64,000 bases of DNA from Catonella morbi ATCC 51271. Lineage in GTDB: Bacteria > Bacillota > Clostridia > Lachnospirales > Lachnospiraceae. How positions within the stretch are numbered: the first letter of the stretch is position 1; each line of letters starts with the position of its first letter. The notes beneath the pieces were generated by a model, which was not told where the DNA came from, ran no database searches, and worked only from the letters and a program-made list of their open reading frames with translations. The stretch is taken from positions 124,001-188,000 of the forward strand of contig NZ_KI535370.1 in assembly GCF_000160035.2 (NCBI RefSeq). Direction: 5' to 3'. Made by a program: the position numbers and the translations under genes. Shown here piece after piece: positions 55,699-64,000 of this stretch.

Positions 55699-56796
55699 TT
55701 ATACATTAAAGCGGAAAAGAACTATGTCTCCGTCATTCATAACATATTCCTTGCCCTCACTTCTTACAAGTCCCTTTTCTTTAGCAGCGGCCATACTTCC
55801 GCAAGCTATAAGATTATCATAGCTGACTACCTCTGCCCTGATAAATCCGCGTTCAAAATCTGTATGAATTTTTCCCGCCGCCTGAGGAGCCTTGGTGCCG
55901 GCTGTTATAGTCCAGGCCTTAGTCTCCATTTCTCCTGCCGTAATGTAGCTTATAAGTCCAAGAAGCTTATAACTTGCTTTTATTAACTTCTCAAGACCTG
56001 ACTCAGAAAGTCCCAAGTCCTCCAAAAAGCTCTTTTTATCCTCATCATCAAGCTCTGATATTTCCTGTTCTATCTGTGCGCATACCACAAATACCTCTGA
56101 GCCTTCTTTTGCAGCTATATCTCTTACTTCTTTTACATACTGATTGTTTGCTCCGTCATCAGCCAAGTCATCATCCTTTACATTTGCCGCATAAATGACA
56201 GGCTTTGCTGTAAGGAGATTGTATTCAGCAAAGAATTTTTCTTCGTCCTCATCTTCTCTTTCAAAAGCCTTTGCAAGATTGCCGGCTTCAAGGAAAGCCA
56301 TTAGCCTTACTATCATATCAAGTTCTTTTTTGTATATCTTATCCGCACTTACAGACTTAGCTACCCTGCTTTTTCTTCTTTCAAGCACTTCTATATCGGC
56401 AAATATAAGCTCAAGATTAATAGTCTCTATGTCTCTGCCAGGTGAAATAGAACCTTCTACATGGATAATATTGGTATCCTCAAAGCATCTTACTACGTGA
56501 ACTATAGCATCTACTTCTCTTATATTTGCAAGGAACTGGTTTCCAAGTCCTTCTCCCTTGGATGCTCCCTTTACAAGTCCCGCTATATCTACAAATTCAA
56601 TAGCCGCAGGCACTATTCTGCCCGAATTATGCATCTTTCCAAGCACATTAAGGCGTTCATCAGGTACCGCAACCACGCCTACATTCGGATCAATGGTACA
56701 GAATGGGTAGTTTGCCGATTCAGCCCCCGCCTTGGTTAATGAGTTAAATAATGTACTTTTGCCTACATTCGGCAGGCCTACGATTCCCAGTTTCAT
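55699..56796 (-). CDS. ychF: Redox-regulated ATPase YchF
   Basis: Obg-family P-loop protein of 365 residues. Walker A GLPNVGKSTLFN near residue 8, DxxG in DIAGLVKGAS, then a coiled-coil insertion and the C-terminal TGS domain ending in GDIVLFRFNV. YchF binds ATP rather than GTP and associates with ribosomes. It shares a promoter with lgt. Confidence 0.96.
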   Translation of the reverse strand: MKLGIVGLPNVGKSTLFNSLTKAGAESANYPFCTIDPNVGVVAVPDERLNVLGKMHNSGRIVPAAIEFVDIAGLVKGASKGEGLGNQFLANIREVDAIVHVVRCFEDTNIIHVEGSISPGRDIETINLELIFADIEVLERRKSRVAKSVSADKIYKKELDMIVRLMAFLEAGNLAKAFEREDEDEEKFFAEYNLLTAKPVIYAANVKDDDLADDGANNQYVKEVRDIAAKEGSEVFVVCAQIEQEISELDDEDKKSFLEDLGLSESGLEKLIKASYKLLGLISYITAGEMETKAWTITAGTKAPQAAGKIHTDFERGFIRAEVVSYDNLIACGSMAAAKEKGLVRSEGKEYVMNDGDIVLFRFNV

Positions 56797-56923
56797 ATAT
56801 ATTATATCTCCTTCGATTTTTCTTTGTTTTACGGGCTTTCTGTGGCATCAGCCACTAAGTCAATTTCCCTATTTTTTCAGCATCTGTTGTAGTAATATAA
56901 AATATGCTAAATATAACTTATTT

Positions 56924-56952
56924 ATTATACCATTTTAATTTTTATTTCACAA
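56924..56952 (-). promoter_or_regulatory. Promoter of ychF-lgt
   Basis: Minus-strand TTGTGA, 17 bp, TATAAT. A small GTGGC-ATCA-GCCAC hairpin (56842-56855) lies in the leader. The gap 56797-57109 otherwise holds only the regulatory repeat of the next gene. Confidence 0.6.
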
Positions 56953-56997
56953 TAGTTTTGGTTTTTCATATTATCTCAGACTTTTATATTGTATGCT

Positions 56998-57038
56998 TTT
57001 TGCATATATTTTTTAGTGAAGTAATTTTATATGCAAAA
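56998..57038. promoter_or_regulatory. Inverted repeat upstream of the orphan HTH gene
   Basis: Perfect 11-bp arms TTTTGCATATA/TATATGCAAAA separated by 19 bases, about 70-110 bases before the GTG start at 57110 and upstream of a TATAAT at 57081. A candidate operator, possibly for autoregulation. Confidence 0.4.
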
Positions 57039-57109
57039 TACATATACCAAATAGATATATCTTTTTAATATAGGTGTAAGTATAATACTGTTATAAGGAG
57101 GTAAAAATC

Positions 57110-58393
57110 GTGTTTACTGTAGATAAAAAAGAAATAGGTCATCATATCGCAGACCTTATAAGTGAAAGCAGATTCAAAAGTGCACGCCGGTTTGGTATAG
57201 AGTATTTAAAAACTCGATATGGTTATGCGGATGCGGATGCAATTCCAAACATTCAAAACCGTATATGTCAGATAACCAAGGGAAACAAATGGATTCAGAT
57301 AGAAGATCTTCCTATTTTTGCAGAGCTTCTCGGGGTATCTATCGAAAATCTTGTCAGTGCCGGAACTTCTTTCACAGAAACATCAAACCATGTAACTAAT
57401 TACTCTATTGCTCATTCAGATAATCCAAAAGATTGGGAAGACTATATTCAAAGAAAAGATAAATTGTTTTTAAATCCTGATGAATATAATAAAACTGTCA
57501 TTGATTATGCTCTGGAAGCAGGCAATTATCCCCTTCTTAAGTATCTCTTAGATTCCAAATATATTTGGTTTGTGGGAGATGACAAACAAGAATATCACGA
57601 GAGCTTCGGTGGATATGGCGCTTGTTTCGGTGCCGGAACAAGTATTAAGCGAAGAGATATTGGGCATACAGACAACTTAGATCTATGGTTAAAAGAAAAG
57701 GATGACCTTCGTTTTAAGCTGATGGCTTTGGCAATAAAGAATAAAGATTTTGATATGTTAGATCGTTTACATGCACGTGAAGTACCTATGCTTTATAAAC
57801 TGTCCCATTTATACGGATGGCATCCTCATGAATACAAACTGCCACAGTCAAAGAATACTGAACAATTTATAACTAGCCTCGCATTATGTACAGACACAAC
57901 TCTTTCATACTTCTTTGAACCATTCACTATAGAATCCGCTTATAGAGGTGAAAAAAACACATTCATCTTTCCTTATGCCGGGGTATTGCTTGAGCGAATG
58001 ATTAAACAGAAAAAACAGAATGTTTCTTACTTTATAGAAAAGACAATAAAGCACAATAGAGATGTTTTGAATTTACTGAATAAAGCAATCAATGAAAGCA
58101 CGAAATATTGCAACACTTATTATGAACGCTTAAAACTTTCTAACACATATACGAAACAGTTCATAAAAGCAGAGGCAACTAGAGACCTATACCTATATCC
58201 GGACATAGATTTTGTTGCTTTTACGTATCCATGCCTCATAGGAACAGAAGCAATCAAAGGCTTTATAACCAATGTTGTTCATATAACTGCTAAATCATCT
58301 GATTCTGAAGTACAGTTCTTGATTAATGAATTAAACTATACCTACGAATCTATTCAGAAACTTTACACAGAAAAGGAGGTTAAACATGTATAA
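57110..58393 (+). CDS. Uncharacterised HTH-like protein
   Basis: A 427-residue protein starting at GTG with AAGGAGG 8 nt before. Residues ~1-85 look like a Xre-style helix-turn-helix (NIQNRICQITKGNKW, DLPIFAELLGVSIENLVSAG). The rest is helical and could contain ankyrin-like repeats (YNKTVIDYALEAGNYPLLKYLL; KLMALAIKNKDFDMLDRLHA). No membrane span or enzyme motif is seen. It overlaps the next small gene by 8 bases, and the pair stands between unrelated housekeeping genes. A regulator is the best guess. Confidence 0.68.
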   Translation: MFTVDKKEIGHHIADLISESRFKSARRFGIEYLKTRYGYADADAIPNIQNRICQITKGNKWIQIEDLPIFAELLGVSIENLVSAGTSFTETSNHVTNYSIAHSDNPKDWEDYIQRKDKLFLNPDEYNKTVIDYALEAGNYPLLKYLLDSKYIWFVGDDKQEYHESFGGYGACFGAGTSIKRRDIGHTDNLDLWLKEKDDLRFKLMALAIKNKDFDMLDRLHAREVPMLYKLSHLYGWHPHEYKLPQSKNTEQFITSLALCTDTTLSYFFEPFTIESAYRGEKNTFIFPYAGVLLERMIKQKKQNVSYFIEKTIKHNRDVLNLLNKAINESTKYCNTYYERLKLSNTYTKQFIKAEATRDLYLYPDIDFVAFTYPCLIGTEAIKGFITNVVHITAKSSDSEVQFLINELNYTYESIQKLYTEKEVKHV

Positions 58394-58571
58394 TCCTATT
58401 TTTAATTATGATAACGGAGATTTCATCTATCAGACTTCTGAAAATATGGGAATCGACTCAGATGGCGATATTCATATACGAATTGGCGACAATATATCTA
58501 TGGATATGGATACCGGAGAGCTACATTTCAACTCCGGTTGGGAAGATGATTCTGATAATGATGATTTCTAA
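58386..58571 (+). CDS. Small acidic protein coupled to the HTH-like gene
   Basis: A 61-residue, very acidic protein (pattern GIDSDGDIHIRIGDNISMDMDTGEL, given here as G...L, then SDNDDF at the end). The ATG lies inside the end of the preceding gene and follows AAGGAGG at 6 nt, so co-translation is expected. It could be a modulator of the larger protein. Function unknown. Confidence 0.7.
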   Translation: MYNPIFNYDNGDFIYQTSENMGIDSDGDIHIRIGDNISMDMDTGELHFNSGWEDDSDNDDF

Positions 58572-58576
58572 AGCAA

Positions 58577-58610
58577 CGGGGCTGCTTTTAATAATCAAAA
58601 AGCAGCCCCG
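58577..58610. terminator. Strong hairpin after the orphan pair
   Basis: 13-bp stem CGGGGCTGCTTTT/AAAAGCAGCCCCG with a short loop. It has no clear T-tract on either side, but lies between convergent genes, so it probably marks transcript ends. Confidence 0.55.
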
Positions 58611-58624
58611 AATCAATACATTTA

Positions 58625-59278
58625 TTACTTTTCGTTTACCTTTCTTTTTTTACCAATGACATATATTAAATGTCCAATACCGAGACCAATTAAGGAAATA
58701 ATAATCCCGGCAGTAACCATTGAAAATTGCGGAACATTTATCTTACCGAAGCTAACATTATTTGCCATAGAAAATGTAGCATATTCCGATAACATATACA
58801 TAATTCCGAATCCAACGGATGTAAACCATTTAGCTTTACCCCAGAAATTATTTTTACCAATCAACATAGATACAACAAATGTAGTTGTAGGCAGTATAAT
58901 CCACAGGTACATAAGGGAGTATCCCATTGCATCACCCGGATCTAAAAAGAACCAAAACGCAATGATTGCAATCGCCCACACAATCAAATACGAAACAATT
59001 AAGATTATTTTAGATAACCTTGTTTTACTCTTTACCACATTTGTACTTTCATCAAGATACTCAACATAACTATTCATAGACGTTTCTCCTTTCAGTAGAT
59101 AGTCAAGGCTAACTTTAAATAAGTCGCTCATCTTAAGCACACTGATAATATCCGGATATGATTTCTCATTTTCCCAATTGGATATTGTCTGTCTGCTGAC
59201 ACCAAGAGATTCAGCTACCTGTTCTTGAGTGAAGCCAGCTTCAGTTCTTGATTTTTTAATTTTGCTCCCTATTTCCAT
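58625..59278 (-). CDS. XRE-family regulator with membrane domain
   Basis: A 217-residue protein. Residues 1-65 are a classic Xre helix-turn-helix (SRTEAGFTQEQVAESLGVSRQTISNWENEKSYPD). After a linker, residues ~85-210 contain four hydrophobic segments. Membrane-anchored Xre regulators of this type sit in single genes near efflux or stress functions; the target here is unknown. The start ATG lies about 10 nt after a GGAG-like site. Confidence 0.82.
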   Translation of the reverse strand: MEIGSKIKKSRTEAGFTQEQVAESLGVSRQTISNWENEKSYPDIISVLKMSDLFKVSLDYLLKGETSMNSYVEYLDESTNVVKSKTRLSKIILIVSYLIVWAIAIIAFWFFLDPGDAMGYSLMYLWIILPTTTFVVSMLIGKNNFWGKAKWFTSVGFGIMYMLSEYATFSMANNVSFGKINVPQFSMVTAGIIISLIGLGIGHLIYVIGKKRKVNEK

Positions 59279-59511
59279 TATCCTTTCTCCTATCGATATG
59301 TTTTTTGATACATTTATTTTATTGTTTGTGTATCAAAACGTCTATCAAATCACTTGTACATTGTTAAAAATTCGTGTCAAAATTCTTTTACATTATGGTA
59401 TTTTTGCTGATTTCAAAAATAGCCTATAATCTCTTAGATAAACAAAGAGTGTATAGGCATTAGCATAGCACATATAATCTAACTATTCTCTTTTTTCACT
59501 TTGATTAAATC

Positions 59512-59688
59512 TTACTCATTTGGCATTATTAATGCTGCAATAATATAAGCAAGAACCCCACTTCCGCCAAGCAAGCAGAAAACTACCCAAAGAATCCTTA
59601 CAACATTTGGATCTAAGTCAAAATATTCTGCTATTCCGCCACATACACCAAGTAATCTTCTATCAGGACTCTTTACCAATCTCTTCAT
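59512..59688 (-). CDS. PspC-domain protein
   Basis: A 58-residue PspC-like membrane protein: MKRLVKSPDRRLLGVCGGIAEYF then one hydrophobic span (ILWVVFCLLGGSGVLAYIIAAL). The ATG at 59688 is favoured because AAGGAAGG lies 8 nt before it; the longer ORF adds 21 residues without a site. PspC proteins respond to membrane stress in other bacteria; a role here is inference. Confidence 0.88.
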   Translation of the reverse strand: MKRLVKSPDRRLLGVCGGIAEYFDLDPNVVRILWVVFCLLGGSGVLAYIIAALIMPNE

Positions 59689-59797
59689 ATTTATTACCTT
59701 CCTTTTATTAAATAATACGATAATTTTATCATAGAGGGGCTGTTTTTTCAATCACTGCAATATTAACATTATCTTATGAATTTGTTAACTTTTTCCT

Positions 59798-60139
59798 CTA
59801 TTCCCAAGCCTTCCATACATCCGGCTGATAGCCAAGAGTGGACTGCCTGCCATTTCTTACAATCGGGGTTTTAATCACCTGTTGGTTTTCAAGAATGGTT
59901 ATAAGCTTATCCTCATCCGCAATATTTTTTATGAGCGCCAACGCATCTTTATCTTTTGCATCAGGGTTTAGCATATTATCCACTCCACCGTTTTTCTCGG
60001 CAACAGAAGTAAATTCCCCCTTACTCATACCTTTTTCTTTCATATCCACAAACTGATATTTTATTCCCCGTTCCTTAAAATAACGTTCTGCTTTTTTAGT
60101 ATCATTGCATTTCTTAGTTCCAAAAATCTGTATATTCAT
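59798..60139 (-). CDS. ArsC/Spx-family thioredoxin-fold protein
   Basis: A 113-residue protein with a single catalytic-type Cys in GTKKCNDTKKAERYF near residue 11 and the C-terminal TPIVRNGRQSTLGYQPDVWK, typical of ArsC-like reductases. No arsenic genes are near, so the substrate is unclear. Its GGAG site is formed by the end of the preceding 57-residue gene, so the two are coupled. Confidence 0.82.
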   Translation of the reverse strand: MNIQIFGTKKCNDTKKAERYFKERGIKYQFVDMKEKGMSKGEFTSVAEKNGGVDNMLNPDAKDKDALALIKNIADEDKLITILENQQVIKTPIVRNGRQSTLGYQPDVWKAWE

Positions 60140-60144
60140 AATCC

Positions 60145-60318
60145 CTACTCCAATATATATTCAAACATTTCATATTTAAGCTTGCTTCCCTCTGATATTT
60201 CTTCCGGAAGCAGAGCCCTTGCAACAAGTTTTACATCATCTGACTCAATGTCAATTCTCTTAAGATTTGCATAATCACCGTCTATACTAACCACTTCATA
60301 ATACCGGGTTTCCATCAT
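60145..60318 (-). CDS. Small DUF3006-like protein
   Basis: A 57-residue protein with AAGGAG before tandem ATGs. It reads METRYYEVVSIDGDYANLKR and later LLPEEISEGSKLKYEMFEY, a small beta-rich layout like DUF3006 proteins. It is coupled to the ArsC-like gene 5 bases downstream. Function unknown. Confidence 0.68.
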   Translation of the reverse strand: MMETRYYEVVSIDGDYANLKRIDIESDDVKLVARALLPEEISEGSKLKYEMFEYILE

Positions 60319-60423
60319 GTTTCTCCTTTTAATATGATATCATTTATTTTCCATTTTTTAAACTTGAACAATCAATATTTATATCAGTATTTTAACAATG
60401 TCCTATAAAGTTGTTTTTTATAA

Positions 60424-60918
60424 TTATATTGTCCTGACTTTTACCACCCTCTTCAATACTTCTTCCACAATAATTCCTATCAATGCTCCTGTAATAATTC
60501 CTATAAACATAAGATAGGAAAGATAGGAAAATACTGCCGGAAGTTTTAATAATACCATTGCACAAAAAAGCTGACCTATATTGTGCGCCACTCCTCCCGC
60601 CATACTGACTCCGGCTATTCCAAAGAAATCTGTTTTTTTAAGGAGAAGCATAACCACAAAGCTTAAAATCCCACCTGAAAGCCCATAAATTGCACTGTAA
60701 GGATTCCCAAAGGTAAATCCAACTAAGATTATCCTAATTACAGAAACCGTAATTCCTGCCCTTGCTCCTCCGGTATAAAGGGCTATAAGTACAACTATAT
60801 TGGCCAATCCAAGCTTCATACCGGGCACATGAAAGTTAAACGGAATAAGCACCTCTATATAGCTTGCTATAAAAGCCAATGCTACAAGTATTCCGTAAAG
60901 TGAAACTCTTTTTGCCAC
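60424..60918 (-). CDS. Gx transporter family protein
   Basis: A 164-residue membrane protein with about five spans, matching the family once called heptaprenyl diphosphate synthase component I. Typical segments are IPFNFHVPGMKLGLANIVVL and GLSGGILSFVVMLLLKK, then GGVAHNIGQL. GTG start with AGGAGG 5 nt upstream. It follows the NusG_II gene by 9 bases, a common pairing with flavin/electron-transport functions. The substrate is unknown. Confidence 0.82.
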   Translation of the reverse strand: MAKRVSLYGILVALAFIASYIEVLIPFNFHVPGMKLGLANIVVLIALYTGGARAGITVSVIRIILVGFTFGNPYSAIYGLSGGILSFVVMLLLKKTDFFGIAGVSMAGGVAHNIGQLFCAMVLLKLPAVFSYLSYLMFIGIITGALIGIIVEEVLKRVVKVRTI

Positions 60919-60927
60919 AGTATCCTC

Positions 60928-61326
60928 CTAACCTGAAACTCCGTCTATAACCGGTTCATCTTCTTTGCTATCGACTATCTTAACTACGACTCTGTTTGGA
61001 AGGCAGACCAGCATTTCTCCTGCCCTGCTTATTTTTCCCTGTTTCATACATTGTTTGTCAGGGCAGCTTGCTTCGGAAATATAAGCTTTTCCTGACTTTA
61101 TCACAAGGGTATTGGTTCCCAAATGAGAGCCGCTAAGTTCATACGTTGCATCCTTTTTAAGCGGATACTCCGCTATTTTCTTTCCATCAACAGATACAAC
61201 TACTTTCTTATTTCCGGTATCCGAGGAAACATTTGTTAAATCTATAACAAATAATATTAAAGCGACTGACAGCAAAATCAGCCCCAAAATAATATCATGT
61301 TTTCTTTTTTTCTTGTTCTTATCCAT
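60928..61326 (-). CDS. NusG domain II-containing protein
   Basis: A 132-residue membrane-anchored protein: basic start, one span (IILGLILLSVALILFVIDL), then a small beta domain with YISEASCPDKQCMKQGKIS and MLVCLPNRVVVKI, the NusG_II fold. The exposed CxxxxC-like Cys pair may bind or exchange electrons. It partners with the Gx transporter gene. Confidence 0.85.
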   Translation of the reverse strand: MDKNKKKRKHDIILGLILLSVALILFVIDLTNVSSDTGNKKVVVSVDGKKIAEYPLKKDATYELSGSHLGTNTLVIKSGKAYISEASCPDKQCMKQGKISRAGEMLVCLPNRVVVKIVDSKEDEPVIDGVSG

Positions 61327-61394
61327 AGTCTGTATTTACAACTCCATAATTAGTGCAATTTTTATACTTTTGACACTTGTATTAAATTATACGC

Positions 61395-61437
61395 AAAAAA
61401 CCGATTGAAAGTCAATCTCAGACTAATCAATCGGTTT
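61395..61437 (-). terminator. Terminator after asd
   Basis: Stem AAACCGATTGA/TCAATCGGTTT with a long loop and T6 on the minus strand, 27 bases after the asd stop. Confidence 0.75.
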
Positions 61438-61463
61438 AGCTATAACACAAACAATTATTCTAT

Positions 61464-62546
61464 TTATTTCTTCTCAATTCTTCCCTGCTTAACAAGAAGC
61501 TCAGCTATAAGCACAGCTCCGCCCGCTGCTCCTCTTAGGGTATTGTGTGAAAGTCCCACAAACTTATATTGGAAAAGGCTGTCTTCACGAAGCCTTCCCA
61601 AAGAAACTCCCATTCCTCTCTCATAATCTACATCAAGAGCCACCTGAGGGCGGTTATCCTCCTCAAGATACTGAATGAAATTCTTTGGAGCACTCGGAAG
61701 TTCAAGCTCCTGCGGAAGTCCCTTAAAGCTTTTCCATTTTGCTATCATTTCTTCCTTGGAAGGTTTCTTTTCAAAATCCACAAATACAGCTGCTGTATGT
61801 CCGTTAAGCACAGGTACTCTTATACACTGGGTTGTAATAAGCGGAGCCTCAGCCTTAACTATAACTCCGTTTTCAATATGTCCCCAAATACGAAGAGGTT
61901 CCTGCTCACTCTTTTCTTCCTCACCGCCGATATAAGGAATAATATTGCCAACCATTTCAGGCCAATCACTAAAGTTCTTGCCCGCACCGGAAATAGCCTG
62001 ATAAGTTGTTGCTACTACTCTTACAGGGTTAAACTCTTTAAGCGCATGGAGTGCAGGTGTATAACTCTGGATTGAGCAGTTCGGCTTAACTGCAATAAAT
62101 CCTTTCTTAGTTCCCAGTCTCTGCTGCTGAAACTTAATTACTTCAAGATGTTCAGGGTTGATTTCAGGTACCACCATAGGCACATCAGGTGTCCATCTGT
62201 GAGCTGAGTTATTAGAAACTACAGGAGTCTCAGTCTTAGCATAAGCTTCCTCTATAGCCTTAATCTCGTCTTTAGTCATATCTACCGCACTAAATACAAA
62301 ATCAACCTTAGCACTGACTTTTTCAACGTCATTTACATTATCTACTATTAAACCCTTTACCTTCTCAGGCATAGGAGTATCCAGCTTCCATCTGCTTCCT
62401 ACGGCCTCTTCATAAGTCTTTCCTGCACTTCTTGGAGATGCAGCTACACAGACTACATCAAACCATTCATGGTTTTCAAGCAGAGAAAGAAATCTCTGAC
62501 CTACCATACCTGTTGCACCAAGCACACCTACTTTTAACTTTTCCAT
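61464..62546 (-). CDS. asd: Aspartate-semialdehyde dehydrogenase
   Basis: A 360-residue NADPH enzyme making aspartate semialdehyde for lysine, threonine and methionine. Rossmann loop GATGMVGQRFLSLL near residue 10, catalytic Cys in KPNCSIQSY, and active-site His in VLNGHTAAVFVDF. Longer than the short bacterial form, resembling the archaeal/fungal-type Asd. No lysine or threonine genes adjoin it, and no riboswitch is visible in its leader. Confidence 0.94.
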   Translation of the reverse strand: MEKLKVGVLGATGMVGQRFLSLLENHEWFDVVCVAASPRSAGKTYEEAVGSRWKLDTPMPEKVKGLIVDNVNDVEKVSAKVDFVFSAVDMTKDEIKAIEEAYAKTETPVVSNNSAHRWTPDVPMVVPEINPEHLEVIKFQQQRLGTKKGFIAVKPNCSIQSYTPALHALKEFNPVRVVATTYQAISGAGKNFSDWPEMVGNIIPYIGGEEEKSEQEPLRIWGHIENGVIVKAEAPLITTQCIRVPVLNGHTAAVFVDFEKKPSKEEMIAKWKSFKGLPQELELPSAPKNFIQYLEEDNRPQVALDVDYERGMGVSLGRLREDSLFQYKFVGLSHNTLRGAAGGAVLIAELLVKQGRIEKK

Positions 62547-62776
62547 ATTTATTCTCCTTGTCTTTCAGACGCGAACATTTGTCTTTTTTAGTATAACCGC
62601 TATACTACTACTTTTGCAGTTAAATTTCAAGGATATTTTTAATTTTTTAAAATTTTAGCAAAACTTTACAAAGGTATGCGGACTATTTTTCATTTTTAAT
62701 ATACTATGACACAAGTTTCAGCAGTATTCATTATCTTTTAATTCCTGAAAATATGTGCAAGCCGTCCTATAGCGCA

Positions 62777-63754
62777 TTAAGGCCTGCATATTTTACAAGG
62801 TACATACCCACTGTCTATAAGTTCTTTTCTATTGTCAGACTTATACATATTCTTAGCTTTCATCAACTTTACACTCCTGCAGGTACTCAGATGAAATTTC
62901 TTAGTATTAGTATTGGCAATATAATGGACACTTACTTTTACTCCGTTATCAACCACTACCTTCTTAGATTTTTTAGACTTACGGTCATTTTCCTTTTTAC
63001 TTTGTTTATTCTTATTTGCCACTACCTCGCTTTCAGGTTGGCTACTTCCGTCTTTATAGTTAATCCTGATTCCCGGCTGTACATTGTAACAGTATACGTT
63101 AAAGGAGACTCCTTTTCCGTTATCCTCTACAGACTCTGCCTCCATCTGAACACCGCGTGCAACTAAATCACTTCCCTTAAATATCGGTCTTACTCTATAA
63201 AGCACATGATTTCCTGTTGCATTTACATAGTCTGCAACCTCGTCCTCAAAAGGAAGCATTCCTTCTACATTGAAGTATCTGGTACCGGTTATAAGATTTT
63301 TTTCATTGGCATTTTCACCGGCCAGCTTATAAGCAATCAAGTGACAACGGTTGTATAAGTATCTGTCTTCTATTATTTTTTCATACTTAACTGTATGCCA
63401 GCCGCTTGGACGTACCTCACGTATAGACTCTCTTGGCTTGGTTGGCATAAGCTCTTTACTTACATTGGCAAAAGCTGTTCCGCATCTTCCGTACTTATCC
63501 AACTCACTGTATTCTTCGACTCTTTCCTTGTCTTTTTCCGAAAATGAAGGTTTCCCGCCATTAATTACTACATAAGGAGTCCCACTGTACTCAGGTATTG
63601 ATTTAATGTCAATACTGCTTTTAGACTCTGTCTCAGCATAAGTTTTTACATTACTGATATTTTTTAACGGGTTAAAATCTTTCAGTCCGGTTCCTGCAAA
63701 AACTATCCCAATGACAGAAAGAAGAACGAGTAAACTTGTTTTCATTTTTCTCAT
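62777..63754 (-). CDS. Exported DNA/RNA nuclease (EndA/NUC1-like)
   Basis: A 325-residue secreted protein with an N-terminal signal anchor (TSLLVLLSVIGIVFAGTG). The nuclease core has YLYNRCHLIAYKL with the catalytic His, then NLITGTRYFNVEGMLPFED with the metal-binding Asn. A lysine-rich linker (KKENDRKSKKSKKV) leads to a C-terminal unit with FHLSTCRSVKLM and GYVPCKICRP, three to four Cys as in Ada-like or zinc-binding tails. Nucleic-acid degradation outside the cell is the expected role. Confidence 0.87.
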   Translation of the reverse strand: MRKMKTSLLVLLSVIGIVFAGTGLKDFNPLKNISNVKTYAETESKSSIDIKSIPEYSGTPYVVINGGKPSFSEKDKERVEEYSELDKYGRCGTAFANVSKELMPTKPRESIREVRPSGWHTVKYEKIIEDRYLYNRCHLIAYKLAGENANEKNLITGTRYFNVEGMLPFEDEVADYVNATGNHVLYRVRPIFKGSDLVARGVQMEAESVEDNGKGVSFNVYCYNVQPGIRINYKDGSSQPESEVVANKNKQSKKENDRKSKKSKKVVVDNGVKVSVHYIANTNTKKFHLSTCRSVKLMKAKNMYKSDNRKELIDSGYVPCKICRP

Positions 63755-63868
63755 AGCGGCTTTCTCCTAAATGTAAATATTGACACTTTCTATATCCCAA
63801 ACATCAGTTTTATTGTAACAGTTTTTAAATAGATTTACAAGCCGGAAAATCTTTCAAAAAATATAGTT

Positions 63869-64000
63869 TTATCTCTTTCCCACATTTCTTGTTGCAACTA
63901 CTGCAATCCCGGTTCCCGCACAGTTTTCTATAATAATATCTCCAATTTTCACGGGAGCCACAACTTCAGCCTTAAAAATATCTGCCATACAATCAAATAT
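63869..64000 (-). CDS. DUF1667 protein, C-terminal fragment
   Basis: The last 43 codons of a gene entering from the right edge, in frame to the window end. It reads IFDCMADIFKAEVVAPVKIG and ends GTGIAVVATRNVGKR, like the C-terminus of DUF1667 proteins, which accompany an FAD-dependent oxidoreductase and a glycerol-3-phosphate dehydrogenase-like gene. Those partners would lie outside the window. Confidence 0.75.
   Translation of the reverse strand: MFDCMADIFKAEVVAPVKIGDIIIENCAGTGIAVVATRNVGKR

Overview
The window reads as a chromosomal piece of a low-GC Gram-positive anaerobe of the Clostridia, most likely a Lachnospiraceae member. This is inferred from the AT-rich intergenic DNA, strong AGGAGG ribosome binding sites, FabK as the only enoyl-ACP reductase, rubredoxin, lipoboxed surface proteins, MraZ with a Gram-positive division cluster, and the NusG_II/Gx-transporter pair. 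Genus level is not provable from sequence alone. Most genes lie on the minus strand.

Layout: 0.01-4.1 kb, a deoxysugar locus (AraA/FucI-family isomerase, rhamnulokinase, divergent AraC regulator). 4.1-13.8 kb, a complete type II fatty-acid synthesis operon transcribed acpP-accB-accC-accD-accA-fabH-fabK-fabD-fabG-fabF-fabZ and ending in a MarR (FabT-like) regulator, with a consensus promoter before acpP and a second one before fabG. 14.1-18.4 kb, accessory genes: DUF1877 protein, an AlbA/HTH protein with a seven-copy 21-bp repeat, an acetyltransferase, a HEPN/MNT toxin-antitoxin pair and an unknown protein. 18.5-22 kb, class Ia ribonucleotide reductase nrdA-nrdB. 22-28.5 kb, a patchwork island: two direct copies of a yoeB 3' half enclose remnants of IS1634- and IS91-type transposases, a flavinylated membrane reductase, a Tp47-like lipoprotein and a frameshifted small membrane gene; the second yoeB copy is intact and paired with a RelB/DinJ antitoxin.

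29-33.6 kb: an aconitase-family hydratase, pyrB-pyrI, a small membrane protein and rubredoxin. 33.7-45.2 kb: a mannose/GlcNAc-glycan locus (GH38 alpha-mannosidase, GH130 phosphorylase, an Lpl-type sugar ABC importer without its own ATPase, GH20 hexosaminidase and a LacI regulator) that together could import and dismantle N-glycan fragments. 45.3-54.6 kb: a CmpB-like membrane protein, nrdR, and the division/cell-wall cluster mraZ-rsmH-ftsL-pbp-mraY-ftsW-ftsQ-ftsZ, lacking murD and murG. 54.8-64 kb: lgt, ychF, an orphan two-gene regulator-like unit, several small regulators and redox proteins, the Gx-transporter/NusG_II pair, asd, an exported nuclease and the end of a DUF1667 gene.

The least explained parts are two pairs of intergenic elements that align without gaps: a 155-nt element (24792-24946 plus, 31399-31553 minus) and a 128-nt multi-hairpin element (41769-41896 and 45164-45291) whose 3' stem shows compensatory changes between copies. 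No tRNA, rRNA or CRISPR array was seen.
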